Positions 22,665 through 34,314 are shown, counted from the stretch's first letter. The stretch: 64,000 nt of DNA from Megaustenia siamemsis (GCA_032433765.1 JAVIAB010000092.1:34779534-34843533); one strand, 5' to 3'. Translations and numbers: made by a program. Notes: generated by a model not told the origin, from the letters alone.

Positions 22665-23783
22665 TCATTGAGTGCCGTCTCCGCAACGAAGGTTGGCTAC
22701 CATGGAGCGCCATTTTGCTCTATCTCTTGCTTTGATAGTGCAGGTTGTCATCGGTTGATTTGTCCATCTTTTGATGTTACTCGTCCATGTTAATCTTGGT
22801 CTGCCTCTGCCTCGTTTACCTTGTATTTTCCCCTCCAGGATCACTTTCAGTAGGCTGTTGTGTCTTTTAACATGGCCTAAGAATCGCATTTGTCTTGTTC
22901 TAATTGTGTTCAGAAGTTCTCTTTTCATTTTTAGTTGTTTTAAGACTTTGTCATTTGTTTTCTTTTCCTTCCATCCAATTCTACCTATTCTTCTATATAT
23001 CCACATTTCAAAGGCTTCAATTCTCTGTTCTGTTTTCTTGTCTAATGTCCATGTTTCAGCACCATATAGGAATATTGAGAAGATGTAACATTTTGCTATT
23101 CTTAGTTTTAGCTCTGGTGTTATTTGTTTTGATGTTAGTATGTCCTTCATGACATTAAAATTACTTTTTGCCATTTCTATTCTTTTGTTTATTTCAGTTG
23201 TACATTTTCCATCACTGGTTATAGTATGTCCAAGGTAGTTATAGTTCTGAACTGTCTCAAGGTCTATTCCTTCAATTTTGATATCCACTTGTGGGTTTTG
23301 AGTATTTTCTTTGTTTATGATCATAGTTTTAGTCTTTTTGATATTCATATCTAGTCCATATGTTTTGCTTGTCGTGTTTATTTCATTAAGTAATTGTTGT
23401 AGGTCTTTAGGATTTTCTGCTAGTAGTACAGTATCGTCAGCATATCTTAGGTTATTGATTATCTTTCCATTAATTTGTAGGCCTAGCATCTCTATGATGT
23501 TTTTAAAGATTTGCTCAGTGTATAGATTGAACAAGCTTGGGGATAGGATGCATCCTTGTCTTACTCCTCTTTTTATATCAATGGGTGTAGAGAACTCTTT
23601 GTTATATTTTATTATTGCTGTTTGCTCCCAGTATAGATTGCATATTAGCCGTATATCCATGTCATCTAGATGTATCTCTTTTAGGCATTCTATAAGGTAT
23701 CGCAGGCTTTTTGTATGCTTTTCTTTATGCATTGCCATTTGGTTGTTACTTTTCATCAGGATTCTCTCTTCTGTATTGTTCAA
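22665..23783 (-). pseudogene. LINE C reverse transcriptase, fingers deleted
   Basis: An open frame of 372 codons, containing KRGVRQGCILSPSLFNLYTE, NLRYADDTVLLAE (catalytic YADD near 23440), YNYLGHTIT, YGAETWTLDKK and GRGRPRLTW near the end. The N-terminal residues up to about 27 come from the deletion junction, not from a natural start. Palm and thumb are intact in frame, but fingers motifs such as the GPDN block and FIDYTKAFD are absent, so activity is unlikely. Confidence 0.92.
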
Positions 23784-24849
23784 TTCCTTCCTCTAGCAGC
23801 TTCTGGTATGTGTTCTTTACTTGTATTGTATAGGTATCTTTAATATCTTTTTGATTTAAAGCTGTTATGTCGAGTGGGTTTGTTGATGAATCAGATTTTT
23901 GCTTGTTTCCCTTTAGTTTGATTTTCATTTTAATCATTACAGGATTGTGATCAGAATTAATATCTGCTCCTGGGTAGGTTTTGGCTTTCTTTACGCTGTT
24001 ACGGAACCTTTCTTTTATCATTATGTAATCTATTTGATTCCTCTTCCTATCTCCAGGGCTTTTCCATGTGTATAGTTTCCTTTTCTATGGCTCAAAGTAG
24101 GTGTTACATATTATCAGCCTGTTTTCTTCACAGAATTGTATTAATCTTTCTCCTCTGTCATTTCTTTTTCCTAAACCATGATTTCCTATAATTGTCTTAT
24201 ATCTACCTTTTCCTACTTTAGCGTTCATGTCACCCATTACAATCAAAATGTCTGAAGATTTCACTTCCTTCATAACTTTATTTAGGTCTTCATAGTGTGC
24301 CTCTATTTGTTCATCTGTGTAGTCTTGAGTAGGTGCATATGTCTGTATTATTGCTATGTCGAATGGTTTTGCTTTCAACTTGAGTAGTATAATCCTATCA
24401 CTGTATGTCCAGTGGGTACTTATATATTTTTGTAGCTCTCTTTTTATCAGTATTCCTACCCCCCTTTGATGTTCTGTTGTGTTTCCTGAGTATATAAATG
24501 TATATTTTTCGTCTTCAATGTACCCACATTCCTTCCATCTAGTCTCTGATATGCCTAAAATATCTATATTTATTCGTTCTGCTTCTTGAATTAGATTTTC
24601 CAATTTCCCTTGTTGATATAGAGTCCTAACATTCCAAGTACTTATTTTAAGATCTTTCCTCCGACATAAGTTCGAATTTCTCCGACTCTCCATGGCTTCC
24701 TCTGGACTGGTACGTGATGAGGCTCCAATCTCTTTCACGGTGGTCAGCCATGTTCGTCTTTCGTGTTCTGAACATGCCTCTTGTGTACCACACTCTTTGC
24801 TGTTTTCGCTTTTTGGGCCGTTGATCATTCTTGATTCCTCCGCCCCCAT
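23746..24849 (-). pseudogene. LINE C AP-type endonuclease region
   Basis: Minus strand: KISTWNVRTLYQQGKLENLI, ILGISETRW, GVGILIKREL, IVMGDMNAKVGKG and, after a stop near 24085, INSDHNPVMIK. These are the Asn, Glu, Asp-x-Asn and Asp-His motifs of exonuclease/AP endonuclease-fold proteins. Databases often label such copies craniofacial development protein 2-like. Normally this domain nicks the target for reverse transcription. The frame is broken between 24085 and 24021. Confidence 0.9.
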
Positions 24850-25239
24850 CCACCGTCACAGACTTTTCACATAAGGGTTGAACATACCCGTTTTTCCGTT
24901 GACATTTTTGTCAAACCATGTGCTTGCCTATCGAACCGCGAACACACAACACAAAGAAGAATAAATCATATTCCACTTAAATATCGGCAATCACAGTCCA
25001 TCCCCACGTTAGAAGTAAAACATACACCAAACGGGAGAATAGCAACACATAATTTCACAACTAGACTGTCGCGTAAATCATTTAAATATATCAGCAAGAG
25101 CCGAATTATAAAAATCGACTACACGAAGCCGCCATGACACCGGAAGTCAGAATATAGGGATATATATACACAAATCTAACTACATTGAAATAATATGCTA
25201 GATAATTTGTCAATCATAGCTACTTCTTTATCTTCATTA

Positions 25240-25690
25240 TATGCCATTTCCGCAGCAAAGATTTGCTGAAGCGCAATTTCACTCTAACTCTTACGTTGAT
25301 GGTACACTATATGGCTGATTTCATAGTTCATCCCTAGACTTTGTTAGTCTATTTGAAACTTTCCCTGTCTTTGATTGTTTTTCCCAGTACTTTTCCGTGC
25401 TCATTTAATGATTTCAATATTTTGTTAACATTTTTTTTGTGAGTGCCAAAAGTAACTTATTTTTCTTGCTCGAATTATACTACATCATTCTGTATTCACT
25501 TTGAACAGTTTCAGAACGTCATTATTTATTTTATTCCCCATCCACTTTTCCCATTCTTCTGTAAATTCACATTTCTAGGTTATCAGTTTTCTTTTCTGTT
25601 GTCATATATATCAACCATGTTTTTAATCCATAAAGCGGCACTGTAAAGATATAACGTTTCACTAGTCACTTTAAACGTATCAATTTTGCT
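25240..25690 (-). mobile_element. Possible very old LINE C-like fragment
   Basis: The order of T-rich blocks and the stretch around 25550-25640 resembles 18000-18110 (minus-strand LINE C thumb). No frame survives. Weak call. Confidence 0.35.
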
Positions 25691-25875
25691 ATCAAATTTT
25701 TACTGCCATAATTTCTTTACTCAGGAAACCAACAGTTCCTGGAATTGTTTCATTTTCTAACGTTATATATATATTATGTATGTATAAGGCCACTATTACG
25801 CTGATGACGCATTTATTTCCAAGAAAAATCCAGTAACCATTCAAGGATGGATAAATCTGAAAGCCCAAAAAATAG

Positions 25876-26187
25876 ACGTGTTCTGATGGCTGTGACATCA
25901 TATGTGACCCGGAAAGTGCAGACTGTACGTGTAAGGAAACGTACTACGGGTCAGACTGCACTCTCAGATGTCCGGACAACTGTTTCAACGACATCTGTGT
26001 ACAGTCAACCGGGAACTGTACATGCAGGGAAACGTTCTACGAGTCAGACTGCACTCTCAAATCTCCGGACAACTGTTTCAACGAAACCTGTGAACAGTTA
26101 ATCGGGGCCTGCGTCTCGTATGTCGATGATTCCCACGTTAAGAAGAGTCTGCCGACTGCAACACACCCAAGCATATGGATACCTTAA
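25876..26187 (+). pseudogene. Orphan multiple-EGF-like protein fragment
   Basis: A frame without ATG (opens after TAG at 25873, stops TAA at 26185) reads TCSDGCDIICDPESADCTC, YYGSDCTLRCPDNCFNDIC, TGNCTCRETFYESDCTL, then SPDNCFNETCEQLIGAC before turning non-repetitive. This is the C-P-x-x-C...G-x-C-x-C...C pattern of MEGF/scavenger-receptor-type EGF repeats. One Cys of the second repeat is replaced by Ser (KSPDNC). Its phase does not join the neighbouring VWD gene exons, so it is probably a duplicated exon from another gene. Confidence 0.75.
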
Positions 26188-26189
26188 TG

Positions 26190-26825
26190 TGTTTCTGTGC
26201 TAGACATGGTTCATTTCTTGGTGTTTTTCCGTGAAGCCACGGCTCATATCTTGATGTGTTTCTATGCTAGCCATGGCTCATATCTTAGCTTGTGTGTGTG
26301 TGCGCGCTGGCCATGGCTCATATCTTGGTGTGTGTCATGTTAGTCATATCTCATATCTTGGTGTGTCCGTGTTAATCATGTCTCATATCTTTATGTGAGT
26401 CTGTGTTTAGTCATATCTCATATTTTAGTGTGTATCTGTCTTAGTCACGTGTCATATCTTTGTGTGTGCATGTCTGGGTTAGTGATATCTCATATCTTTG
26501 TGTGCATGTTTATGTTAGTCATATCTCATATCTTTGTGTGTGCATGTCTGTGTATGTCACATCTCATATCCTTGTGTGTACAAGGCTATGTTAGTCACAT
26601 CTCATATCTTTGTGTGCAAGTCTATGTTAGGCATGTGTCATATCTTTGTGTGTGCATGTCTCTGTCAGTCATATCTTATATATTTATACGCATGTTTATG
26701 TCAGGCATGTGTCATATATCTTGGTGTGTGTCAGTGTTAGTCATGCCTCGTATCGCTGTGTGCATGTCTGTGTTAGTCACATCTCATATCTTTGTGTATG
26801 CATGTCTGTGTTAGTCACCTCTAGT
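26190..26825 (+). repeat. Imperfect ~40-bp tandem repeat
   Basis: The unit is close to tgttagtcatatctcatatc plus tttgtgtgtgcatgtc, with variable length and many substitutions. All long open frames here are repeat by-products. The array starts right after the EGF fragment and ends at the SINE. Confidence 0.85.
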
Positions 26826-27243
26826 GACTCGGGCAGATGGTGCTCGTAAACCTGGGAGGGCCGACCATCTAAGGGCAGAATCCCCCTACAGAAAAGATCA
26901 TCTGTTGCCTTGCAGGGAGATTGGGAACAATCAAAGGCTAAGGAAAGCAAACCTGAATAACATGCTGGCTGAAATCGGATGCACTGGGCCACTGGCGCAG
27001 AACACAGTGCAACGTTTTAAAGGGTGTTCAATCGGAGTAGATCTGGCAGACTCTAACTGTGATGCTCTGTCTGTGGGGGCGATCAACATACTTAACCTGA
27101 CAGCTGACTTCATGTGAGAGTCTGGAATACTACTCTGATTGAGCCCTGATCGCAGAGAGAGAGGGTGGAAAGCCCAATTTAGGAATCGAAACCGACATCT
27201 TGTCCTTAGTAGTCCTAGACACATACCACTGAGTCATCGTGGC
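26824..27243 (-). mobile_element. tRNA-derived SINE, near full length
   Basis: On the minus strand a tRNA-like head has an A-box-like gactcagtggta (27224-27235) and B-box ggtttcgattcc (27182-27193), followed by a body of about 340 bp. The body from about 27150 to 26895 matches 54692-54984. These are Pol III internal promoter boxes. The SINE would be mobilised by a LINE; the partner is not identified. Confidence 0.8.
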
Positions 27244-27387
27244 TTTCAGTTATTTAAATGATAAATGTTAATTTAACTATCTAACTAGCCAAATAAAAAT
27301 AATATTAAATAACCATTTTGTTCATTAACCCCGAGATAATAGTTTAATTTCAAAATTACCACAAACTTTTCTGTTTACTACAAACAG

Positions 27388-27538
27388 CACTTGTGACACC
27401 TTAGGTGAGTGGAAATGCAACGAAACTGCAAGCACATGTTCTGATACGTGCACCATTTACAACTCTCAGTCTATTATCACTTTCGATGGCAAAGCTTTAA
27501 CATTGGAAAATGCGCGTGGAAAGTATACTCTTCTGCGG
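27388..27538 (+). CDS. Exon 7: end of E-like linker and start of second VWD
   Basis: A 151-bp exon from tacaaacag to gtaagc, entering phase 2 and leaving phase 0. With the split Cys it reads CTCDTLGEWKCNETASTCSD, then TCTIYNSQSIITFDGKALTL and ENARGKYTLLR. CxC...W.C ends the linker; C.I....I.TFDGK......G.Y.L starts a VWD domain (compare CxVxGDPHYxTFDG). Confidence 0.95.
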
Positions 27539-27665
27539 GTAAGCATATGTCCTGCGTATTAATTGCCTCTTTCGAGCGATCTACTTTTCGATTCGAGCAT
27601 GGTTTATAAATAATCTAAAATTATGTCAACTAAAAATACTATCTAATCCAATAATGTATGTGTCA

Positions 27666-28483
27666 TCATCATCATCATCATCATTATCAAGTACCCGGCC
27701 TGCGGGCGTAGGTGATCATGTTTCTCCACAACTTTCAATCACGACAGTCATTTATCATTTCTGTTGATGATCTTCTGCCAAGCCATTCTCTTAAGCTGTC
27801 TGGTATCTTTTCTCTTTGCTTCCCTCTATCTCTTCGTCCTTTAATTGTCCCAGTTGTTATATATATATATATATTCATATAAGCATATATTCCAGCTGTT
27901 CTCTTCTCATTACATAGAAAAAGAAAAAAAATGATGATTGTTTCTTCCTAATGTTGGAAATTAGCTCTCTTTTTGCTTTGGCTTTCTTCATAACGTTTTC
28001 ATTACTCTTCTTAGCTGTCCTTGGTATTCTCAATATTCTTCTGTAAAACCACATTTCTACAGACTCCAGTGATTTTCTTGTCTGTTATCCTATTGTCCAT
28101 GATTCACATTCATATGTTAAGACTGGCTCTACATAACATTTAAGAACTCTTGTTCTTGTTTCTATTATCAAAAATGGATTGCATAGTATCTTCCTCATTT
28201 TTTGGAAAGCTGCTTTTGCCTGAATCATTCTGCATCTCACCTCTGTTGTACATCTTCTGTTTGGGGTTAACAAAGTTCCCACATTTTTAAATTCATTTAC
28301 CTGTTTTAATATTGTTCCACTTCTCTTTATTTTGCACTGAGGTGATGTCTTTTCCTTTGTTGTTACCATTACTTCTGTCTTTCTGCTATTAAGGCTGAGT
28401 ACTTAATTTTTGCTTTCTTTCACTATAATGTCTAACATTTCTTGCAACTCATTTTCACTCTTAGCGATTAAGACTGTATCAGT
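27666..28483 (-). mobile_element. LINE family B, 5'-truncated, 12-bp target duplication
   Basis: It has a CAT-repeat (ATG on the element strand) at the left. Minus-strand text then includes KQVNEFKNVGTLL, RCRMIQAKAAFQKMRKILCN and VEPVLTYECESWTIG. Both flanks carry atgtatgtgtca (27654-27665 and 28484-28495). The 128-bp gap to exon 7 is not disturbed. Confidence 0.92.
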
Positions 28484-28544
28484 ATGTATGTGTCAGGCGA
28501 ACTATTTTCATAATTAATTGCATGCACCATGTACATATGTCGAA

Positions 28545-28770
28545 CATGTGATGAGAAGATAAATGAGAAGAGAAATTCAAAACAGGCTCTTCTATGAGAA
28601 ATATCGGGATATAGAAAACGAGGCACTAAAAATACTTATAAATAAGAGAAGCAAAGTTGGCAAACATATACTCATTAGATAAGCTCGAACATCTCGTCCA
28701 GAATAGAGATGGGTGAGGAAAAACACTACAAGCTCTATGTGACGTTTAACTGCGTGGGAAAGATCAAGCG
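28545..28770 (+). mobile_element. LINE family A 3' fragment
   Basis: Begins catgtgatgagaag and holds the broken GRPRE...RDRW-like end (ctcgtccagaatagagatgg). Parallel to 2200-2400 and 61790-61980. Confidence 0.65.
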
Positions 28771-29254
28771 TCCAGACTATGTACAAATTGAGTGAAAGCC
28801 ATGCTATTGTGACATACAACGCTGGTATTGAACTATAATACATAACAAATAACACTTATGTATGCAGGAGTATTTAAAGGCTATTCATGTACAAAGTAAA
28901 TTATTGTCCAGAATGCATGACAATACAAAATGTAAACACATAATAGTACGTATTGTACAGCAATACAACACCGCATACTTTTTCATCATACAATTCAAAT
29001 ACAACGATAAAGTGTGAACCAAAATGAACATTTATGTATTTGCCTTCTCGTCACCTTATTACTGTATGCCTATGAGGCCTGGGTTATTTATAGTTTAGGC
29101 TTCAAATAGCTGTGTTCTTACACTGTCATGAACACTGCTCATTGTAAGATGCTCTGACAAAATAGTAAACACTGATGTGTATGTTTGACCTTCATTACAT
29201 TTGCTCCGTTAGAATTATATTAGAGGAACCTAGTGAAAAACATAAACGATTTCC

Positions 29255-30600
29255 TTTCAACTTTATTGACTTAACAAGGCTTTCTACGGCATGCATTAAG
29301 ACTTATTGTGGAACATACTGAGACAATATGGAATCACCAACATTCATTAACATCATCAAAGGATCAGCACGAATGTACGACGGCTTCGCTTGTGCAGTTC
29401 GCACAGAAACAGGGCTGACTTAATGGTTCCACACTGTAACCGGAATGAAAGGAGGGTGTATATCTATCTCCCTTGTTTTTGCAGTAAAAAAACCTTCATA
29501 ATGCAAAAATATTGTAAAGTTACACAAGGTATTTGATTTCTCGTGGGCGTCAATTGATTTTGCAGACGACATAGTACTTATTGGTTGCGATGTAAACATG
29601 ATGCAAGGGGAAAACCCAAATGCTCCGTGTCATCAATGGTAAGCAAATAGGACTTCACTCGTTCAAGTGAACAAAATATATTAGGAAAGAATAGCAGTGA
29701 AATAATAAGTAAATCACTTCGTACTTCACTTTCATCTCGGAAAATGCACAGATTAAGAAAAAGGCAGAATGAATAAATTACAATAGGATTAACAAAGGCA
29801 GTCACGACATTCAGAAACCATAATAAAATATTCGAATTAAAATTACTAAGTACGAAATCAAAGCTCAGGATTTTCTAACAAATTTATCATTCATCATTAA
29901 ATTTGTATGTGTGAGCTATAAAACAACTAAAGAAGCAGAAACTATATTAGATGCTTTTGAAAACAAATACTTCATGAAAGTATTTCGTATACCACAACAT
30001 GAGTTCAAGACTAGTACGGAAATAAGAGAAATGATAAAGTATCCAACAATAGCATATATCGCCCGTGTAGCTACCCGGTCTCTGACCACGGTAAGTGGAG
30101 AAAGGAATATAGACACTGTCACCGGCCATGCAAGTCGTTATAGGTGATCGTTGTAGAGTCGTAGGAAGTTGGGGGCAAGCTCTTCACCGGTGCTGCAGAG
30201 TTCGTTCGTGTGAATTGAAGTCATTATCACTGTTTATGCTAGCGTGTGGTGTCTGTGCGTTATACCGGGGAACGTGCTGAAGAAGGATGTGAGCATTATG
30301 GAGTTATTCATCGTGCAATGAAATGGATGTATCGACTGAACTAAACTAAACTAAACATCTATAATCAAGAGATGAATGTGGACATATGTTGCCATATGAT
30401 GAGAAGAAAGAACAAGAGAATTTCACAGCAAGCCCTCAAATATAAGCTAGAGGGCAACAGAAAATGGGATCCACCTAGAGAAATACTGAAAAGAACACTG
30501 AGGTGAGAGGCAACAACAACAACAGGCATCAGCTCCTTTGCTAAGGTTGAGAGGCTCGCCCAGAATAGGGACGAGATACGTTGTTTGTTTACAAAGTCTG
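29255..30600 (+). mobile_element. LINE family A relic, itself interrupted
   Basis: Pieces of the palm (KGGCIS, SIDFADDIVLIGCDVNMMQG with FADD near 29565-29575), then AETILDAFENKYFMKVFRIP (29935-29995) and CHMMRRKNKRISQQA (30390-30430). Homology is broken by about 290 bp of foreign sequence at about 30066-30355. Confidence 0.8.
30066..30355 (+). mobile_element. Short insertion with AACTA-repeat end
   Basis: It splits LINE A between ...KYPTIAYI and the MMRRK block. It ends in three AACTA repeats (aactaaactaaactaaacat). No clear tRNA boxes or coding frame. A SINE or a MITE are both possible. Confidence 0.55.
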
Positions 30601-30689
30601 ACATTTAATAGCAAAGGTCGTCTGACATGCAATCTAGAATTTCTTCCATGAGTGCAGTCGTTGGCTCGAAGGAGCATTAGGCAGAAAAT

Positions 30690-30693
30690 GTGT

Positions 30694-30746
<53 letters not shown>
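30690..30746. repeat. (TG)n microsatellite
   Basis: About 28 TG units with one GA interruption. Confidence 0.95.
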
Positions 30747-31424
30747 GTAAGATAAATAATAAAAACACTGTTTATGTAAGTGACAGCTACGACTGGTCTT
30801 GGGATAGACATGCTGGATCATCACCTATAAATGATGCAAAGTTAATTAGCTGCAGAGGCCAACCATGTTTTCCTGGACAAAATAAATGATTCAAGTTCGC
30901 AAATTATCGCTGTTGTAACAGTGATGTTGCTTATGTCTTCTCGTGTCAATGACCGTACCATCAATGTGTAAATCTTTAGTATAATTTTGGGTCTTGTGTG
31001 GCTGATGAAACCAATACGAGTTCTGAAGTGCTTTGCTGCAATGACGGCATTTATGTGTCAAGTGTTGAAATGTCGAAAATTATAATATTGTATTGAAATT
31101 TGACTCTGCTTCATGATGGCATTATTTAGGATCTATGACAGGTGGACTTGTGTGCGAGCTAGATCACAGTAAGAGAAAGTTGCGCAACGCCAGCGTCACT
31201 CTCTCCCCCATCAAAAGTCTATCACGAATTGCACAAAAGCACGGGTATTATTGCAATACATAGGAACAAACCCAAAACAACTCTAGAGTTCACAATAAAA
31301 GGGGGTGATGGCAATATAGTAAACGGTCAGCGAAAAGCAAACAAATGCACGCAAATCATCTACTATATATTTATACAACTAAGATATAACAATTTAATTT
31401 ACAATTCAATATCTCTTTTCTAAG

Positions 31425-31597
31425 GCCAACAACACTGTAGTGTATTTTGAAATAGAAAGTACAACAATCAACGCAGATAGCACCACCAGTCAGCCTGTAA
31501 GTGTAACAATCACGACTAACAGAGTAGACTATACGCTTCGTTTGACAAAAGCTGGCGGAACTATCAGCGGTGGAAAAAACAATGCTGTCATTATGAA
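31425..31597 (+). CDS. Exon 8: second VWD domain, middle
   Basis: A 173-bp exon from ctcttttctaag to gtatgt, entering phase 0 and leaving phase 2. It encodes ANNTVVYFEIESTTINADST...VSVTITTNRVDYTLRL...GGKNNAVIM. The alternating beta-strand pattern fits the centre of VWD. The first residues continue YTLLR from exon 7 naturally. Confidence 0.87.
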
Positions 31598-31879
31598 GTA
31601 TGTTATTGTATGTAAGATATTTATAAATATAGAATAAACCATAAATTTAAGGGAGTAACATTGTAAAATTATTAACATAAACTGAGTAAAATTCGCACAT
31701 TATCATATCAGTTTAACACATGGACTTAAGATTTCAGTCGGTAAAATAGAAATAATGATTTCGAGAAAATCGTTGCTATAATTTGAAGACTGCTAGGATT
31801 CGTTGTTGCATGCCTCAAGAAATTGAATAATATGTTATTGCAAGTCCAGTCGTGTATTTGTATAAGAAATTATAATCTT

Positions 31880-32664
31880 CAACATCATGTGCCATACTGT
31901 TTTGAGTATGTGATCATGTCCATCCACAATTCTCCAGGCCACAGTGTATTGTATCAGTTATGTTGTTACCTTGCCATGACACCAAGCTATTTAGTATCCT
32001 TTCTTTTTCGTCCGAGATCTCTCTTTTCCTGTATTTTACCAGTTGTAATTATTCATTCCACATTTCCTCTTCTCATGATGCAACCGAGAATTGTTTTCCA
32101 GCTTTCACACGCATACGTAAGGGTTGATAGTACATTTGATTTGAATAGTCTCAGTTTTGTGTTTGTGCTGATGAGTTTTGATTTCCACAACTTTTCAAGG
32201 CTTCTGAAAGACATTGCTGCTCTAGCTATTCTGATTCTAATTTCTTTGCTTGTATCCCCTTCTCGATCAATGTGACTTCCAAGATAGATAAAGTGATTGA
32301 TCTCTTCTACTGGTTTGTTTTCCATGTAGAATTTGTCGTCTCTTGGAATTAAGCTTTTCATGATCTTAGTCTTTTCATGATTTATATCAAGCCCAATTTT
32401 GCTGGCTATTGATGATAGTTCATTTGTGTTTTCCTGCATCGTTTTTATCTGACTACTGATGAGAACTATGTCATCAGCAAAGTCGAGGTCCTCAAAATGA
32501 TCTCCTTGTATCCATTCGATGCGTTTATTACCAGTGCAGCATTTCTTCATTATGAAGTCCATAACAACTCCAAATAACAAGGGCGAAAAAATACATACTT
32601 GTTGAACCTCAGTTTCTATTACATAGCGTGTGTTTAAAAAGTGGAACAAACATTTGCATATCAA
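31880..32664 (-). mobile_element. Chimeric LINE: family B 3' end fused to family A
   Basis: 31880-32092 (minus) is the family B 3' end (CIMRRGNVE, TTGKIQ-like). 32093-32640 is family A (FEDLDFADDIVLISSQIKTM, MENKPVEEINHFIYLGSHID, LTYACESWKT). The two join at about 32092 with no tail or duplication between. One open minus frame of 203 codons crosses the junction. Confidence 0.85.
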
Positions 32665-32819
32665 TTTTTTTTTTTAAATTAACATATATTATAATTATTG
32701 TCTACAATCTTGAATGCATCAAGAAGAATTTTCGCTAAATATTGTTGAATGTGCAGCAGTACAACGCAACATAGTTATTGAGTTATTTGTGGGTTATAAT
32801 TATTGCATTCCGAACATGA

Positions 32820-34035
32820 CACAGATGTTCAGATCCCCTCACTCAGCGTGTCCCGGAGCGTCCAGCGACTGATGATGCCGGTCCTTTGTTGGTTGATAAG
32901 TCCGTATTATGGGCCCACTATGCCTCTCGTTTCTGGAAGTACCCATCTTTAATGCCATCTCCTTTGTCCTAAGGAGAGACATGGACTCATGGTTGTCGAA
33001 GTTATGTGCCCTTCCACTATCTTGGAGGGCGTTAATGACGTTTGCCTAATATGCATGATGCCTAATCCATTGGTTGATCGTCTTCAATGACAGCACAGCT
33101 AGCCAACCTGTCCGCCCATTCATGTCCACGTTCTCCCGCATCAATGGACATAGACATATGTGACTTCTGTAATGACTCTACTCAATTCCTGCGCACAGAG
33201 CCCGAGTCCGTTTTTCTTTTAGTGCTCATCGAATCATTTTGTATACAGGCGTGGGTGTAGTTTTGTGACTCCAAACAAAGAATGCCGTGGTCACTGTCAC
33301 TACTTTGATCGTCATGCTACTTGTGGTTCTAAAGTAAGCATCTCTCTCTTCTTTAACGTTGTTAATGCCCATGGACTCCTTTGGTGTCGTATTACGGGTT
33401 CGTCTGTACAGATGACTTATTTTCCTCGTCGGTGTTATGCAAAATGAGGGCGATGACCTTCGTATTGACCTTGACTGGATTCAGCTTCCTGCATTTCCTG
33501 TCGAGTGTGACAATACATGGGAATGTGCCCCTCAATGACGTAGGCACCGGTATCCACTCTAGGCCACTGTTGATATTGATAAGCCCTTACACCTGTCTGA
33601 AAACATCTTTTCTGCGCTGTCCACGTTTGATTTCTTTTTAGATTGTTACCTTTCCCTGTATTGAGCTCTTGATGCAATGGATGCTCTTTATCTACACTTA
33701 TCTTAAAATATCCCTCCAGATCTTGATCTTGTCATTCATAGTTGAAAAATCAAGAAGGTATCTCATTGTTACACACGTAGTGTCTCTCGTACACCCCAAG
33801 ATAATGTGCGTCGCTTCATTTTCTACTTTCTCTAGCCTGTTAATCTGTTTTGTACTGACAGTGAGGATTGCTAAGGCATAATCATTTGGTACGAGGTCCA
33901 GTCCCTGGAACAGAAATGTAAGTAGCCTCTGCTCAATGTTGGCAGCTGCCACGATCGTCAGGTAGGCTAATCCTTTGTGGGATTTTGTAATGTAAAAGTT
34001 AGTTAATTTTAAAATAATTTGAATACGTACCACAG
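32820..34035 (-). mobile_element. LINE with RNase H (family E), decayed
   Basis: The minus strand gives the RT thumb (NRLEKVENEATHIILGCTRD, near 33770-33840). RNase H remnants around 33100-33300 parallel 7141-7500. A tail then resembles the GRAQDFDKHRSTSLLR block of the 42.5 kb copy. Frameshifts and stops throughout. RNase H groups this with Jockey/I-like LINEs. Confidence 0.8.
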
Positions 34036-34314
34036 AAACAAGATTGGTTATATATAAATATATATTTCGCTACGTGTAGAAATGACTTCTTGTAAAGATA
34101 AACACAGATCAGTGTTCTATCATTTAAAGGTCTTCATTCTTTATTTATCGATGTGTACAGATTTTTTGTTCTTGCATTATTCACTTAAACTTTTATTTTT
34201 TTAAATATTGTGTCGTATGAGCAGAATAATAGTCACTTGATGTACCTATAGTTGATTATATGTTATTGATTTTTGTATGTTCTCACGAATAACTTTCTTT
34301 TTCACACAAAACAG

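Larger units (their letters stand above)
22654..25151 (-). mobile_element. LINE family C with complete ends, internal deletion and 10-bp target duplication
   Basis: The element reads on the minus strand from cttccggtgtcatggcggct near 25130 (5' end) to an ATG-repeat tail at 22654-22674. The duplication atatagggat occurs at 22644-22653 and 25152-25161. About 1.1 kb between endonuclease and RT palm is missing compared with the 40-42 kb copy. The short divergence and intact duplication point to a fairly young insertion. Confidence 0.92.

Noticed and set aside
25847..26101. ATG-started frame over the EGF region
   Set aside because: The meaningful cysteine pattern is in another frame of the same strand (25876-26187); this one is a shadow.
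26395..26849. Hydrophobic, Cys-rich repetitive frames
   Set aside because: They are translations of the imperfect 40-bp tandem repeat; no start, splice or homology support.
26931..27224. Frames inside the SINE body
   Set aside because: The same body occurs at 54.7-55.0 kb as non-coding repeat, so the frames are accidental.
27661..27690. CAT/ATG repeats as free microsatellites
   Set aside because: They are the 3' tails of LINE families B and C, shown by target duplications outside them.
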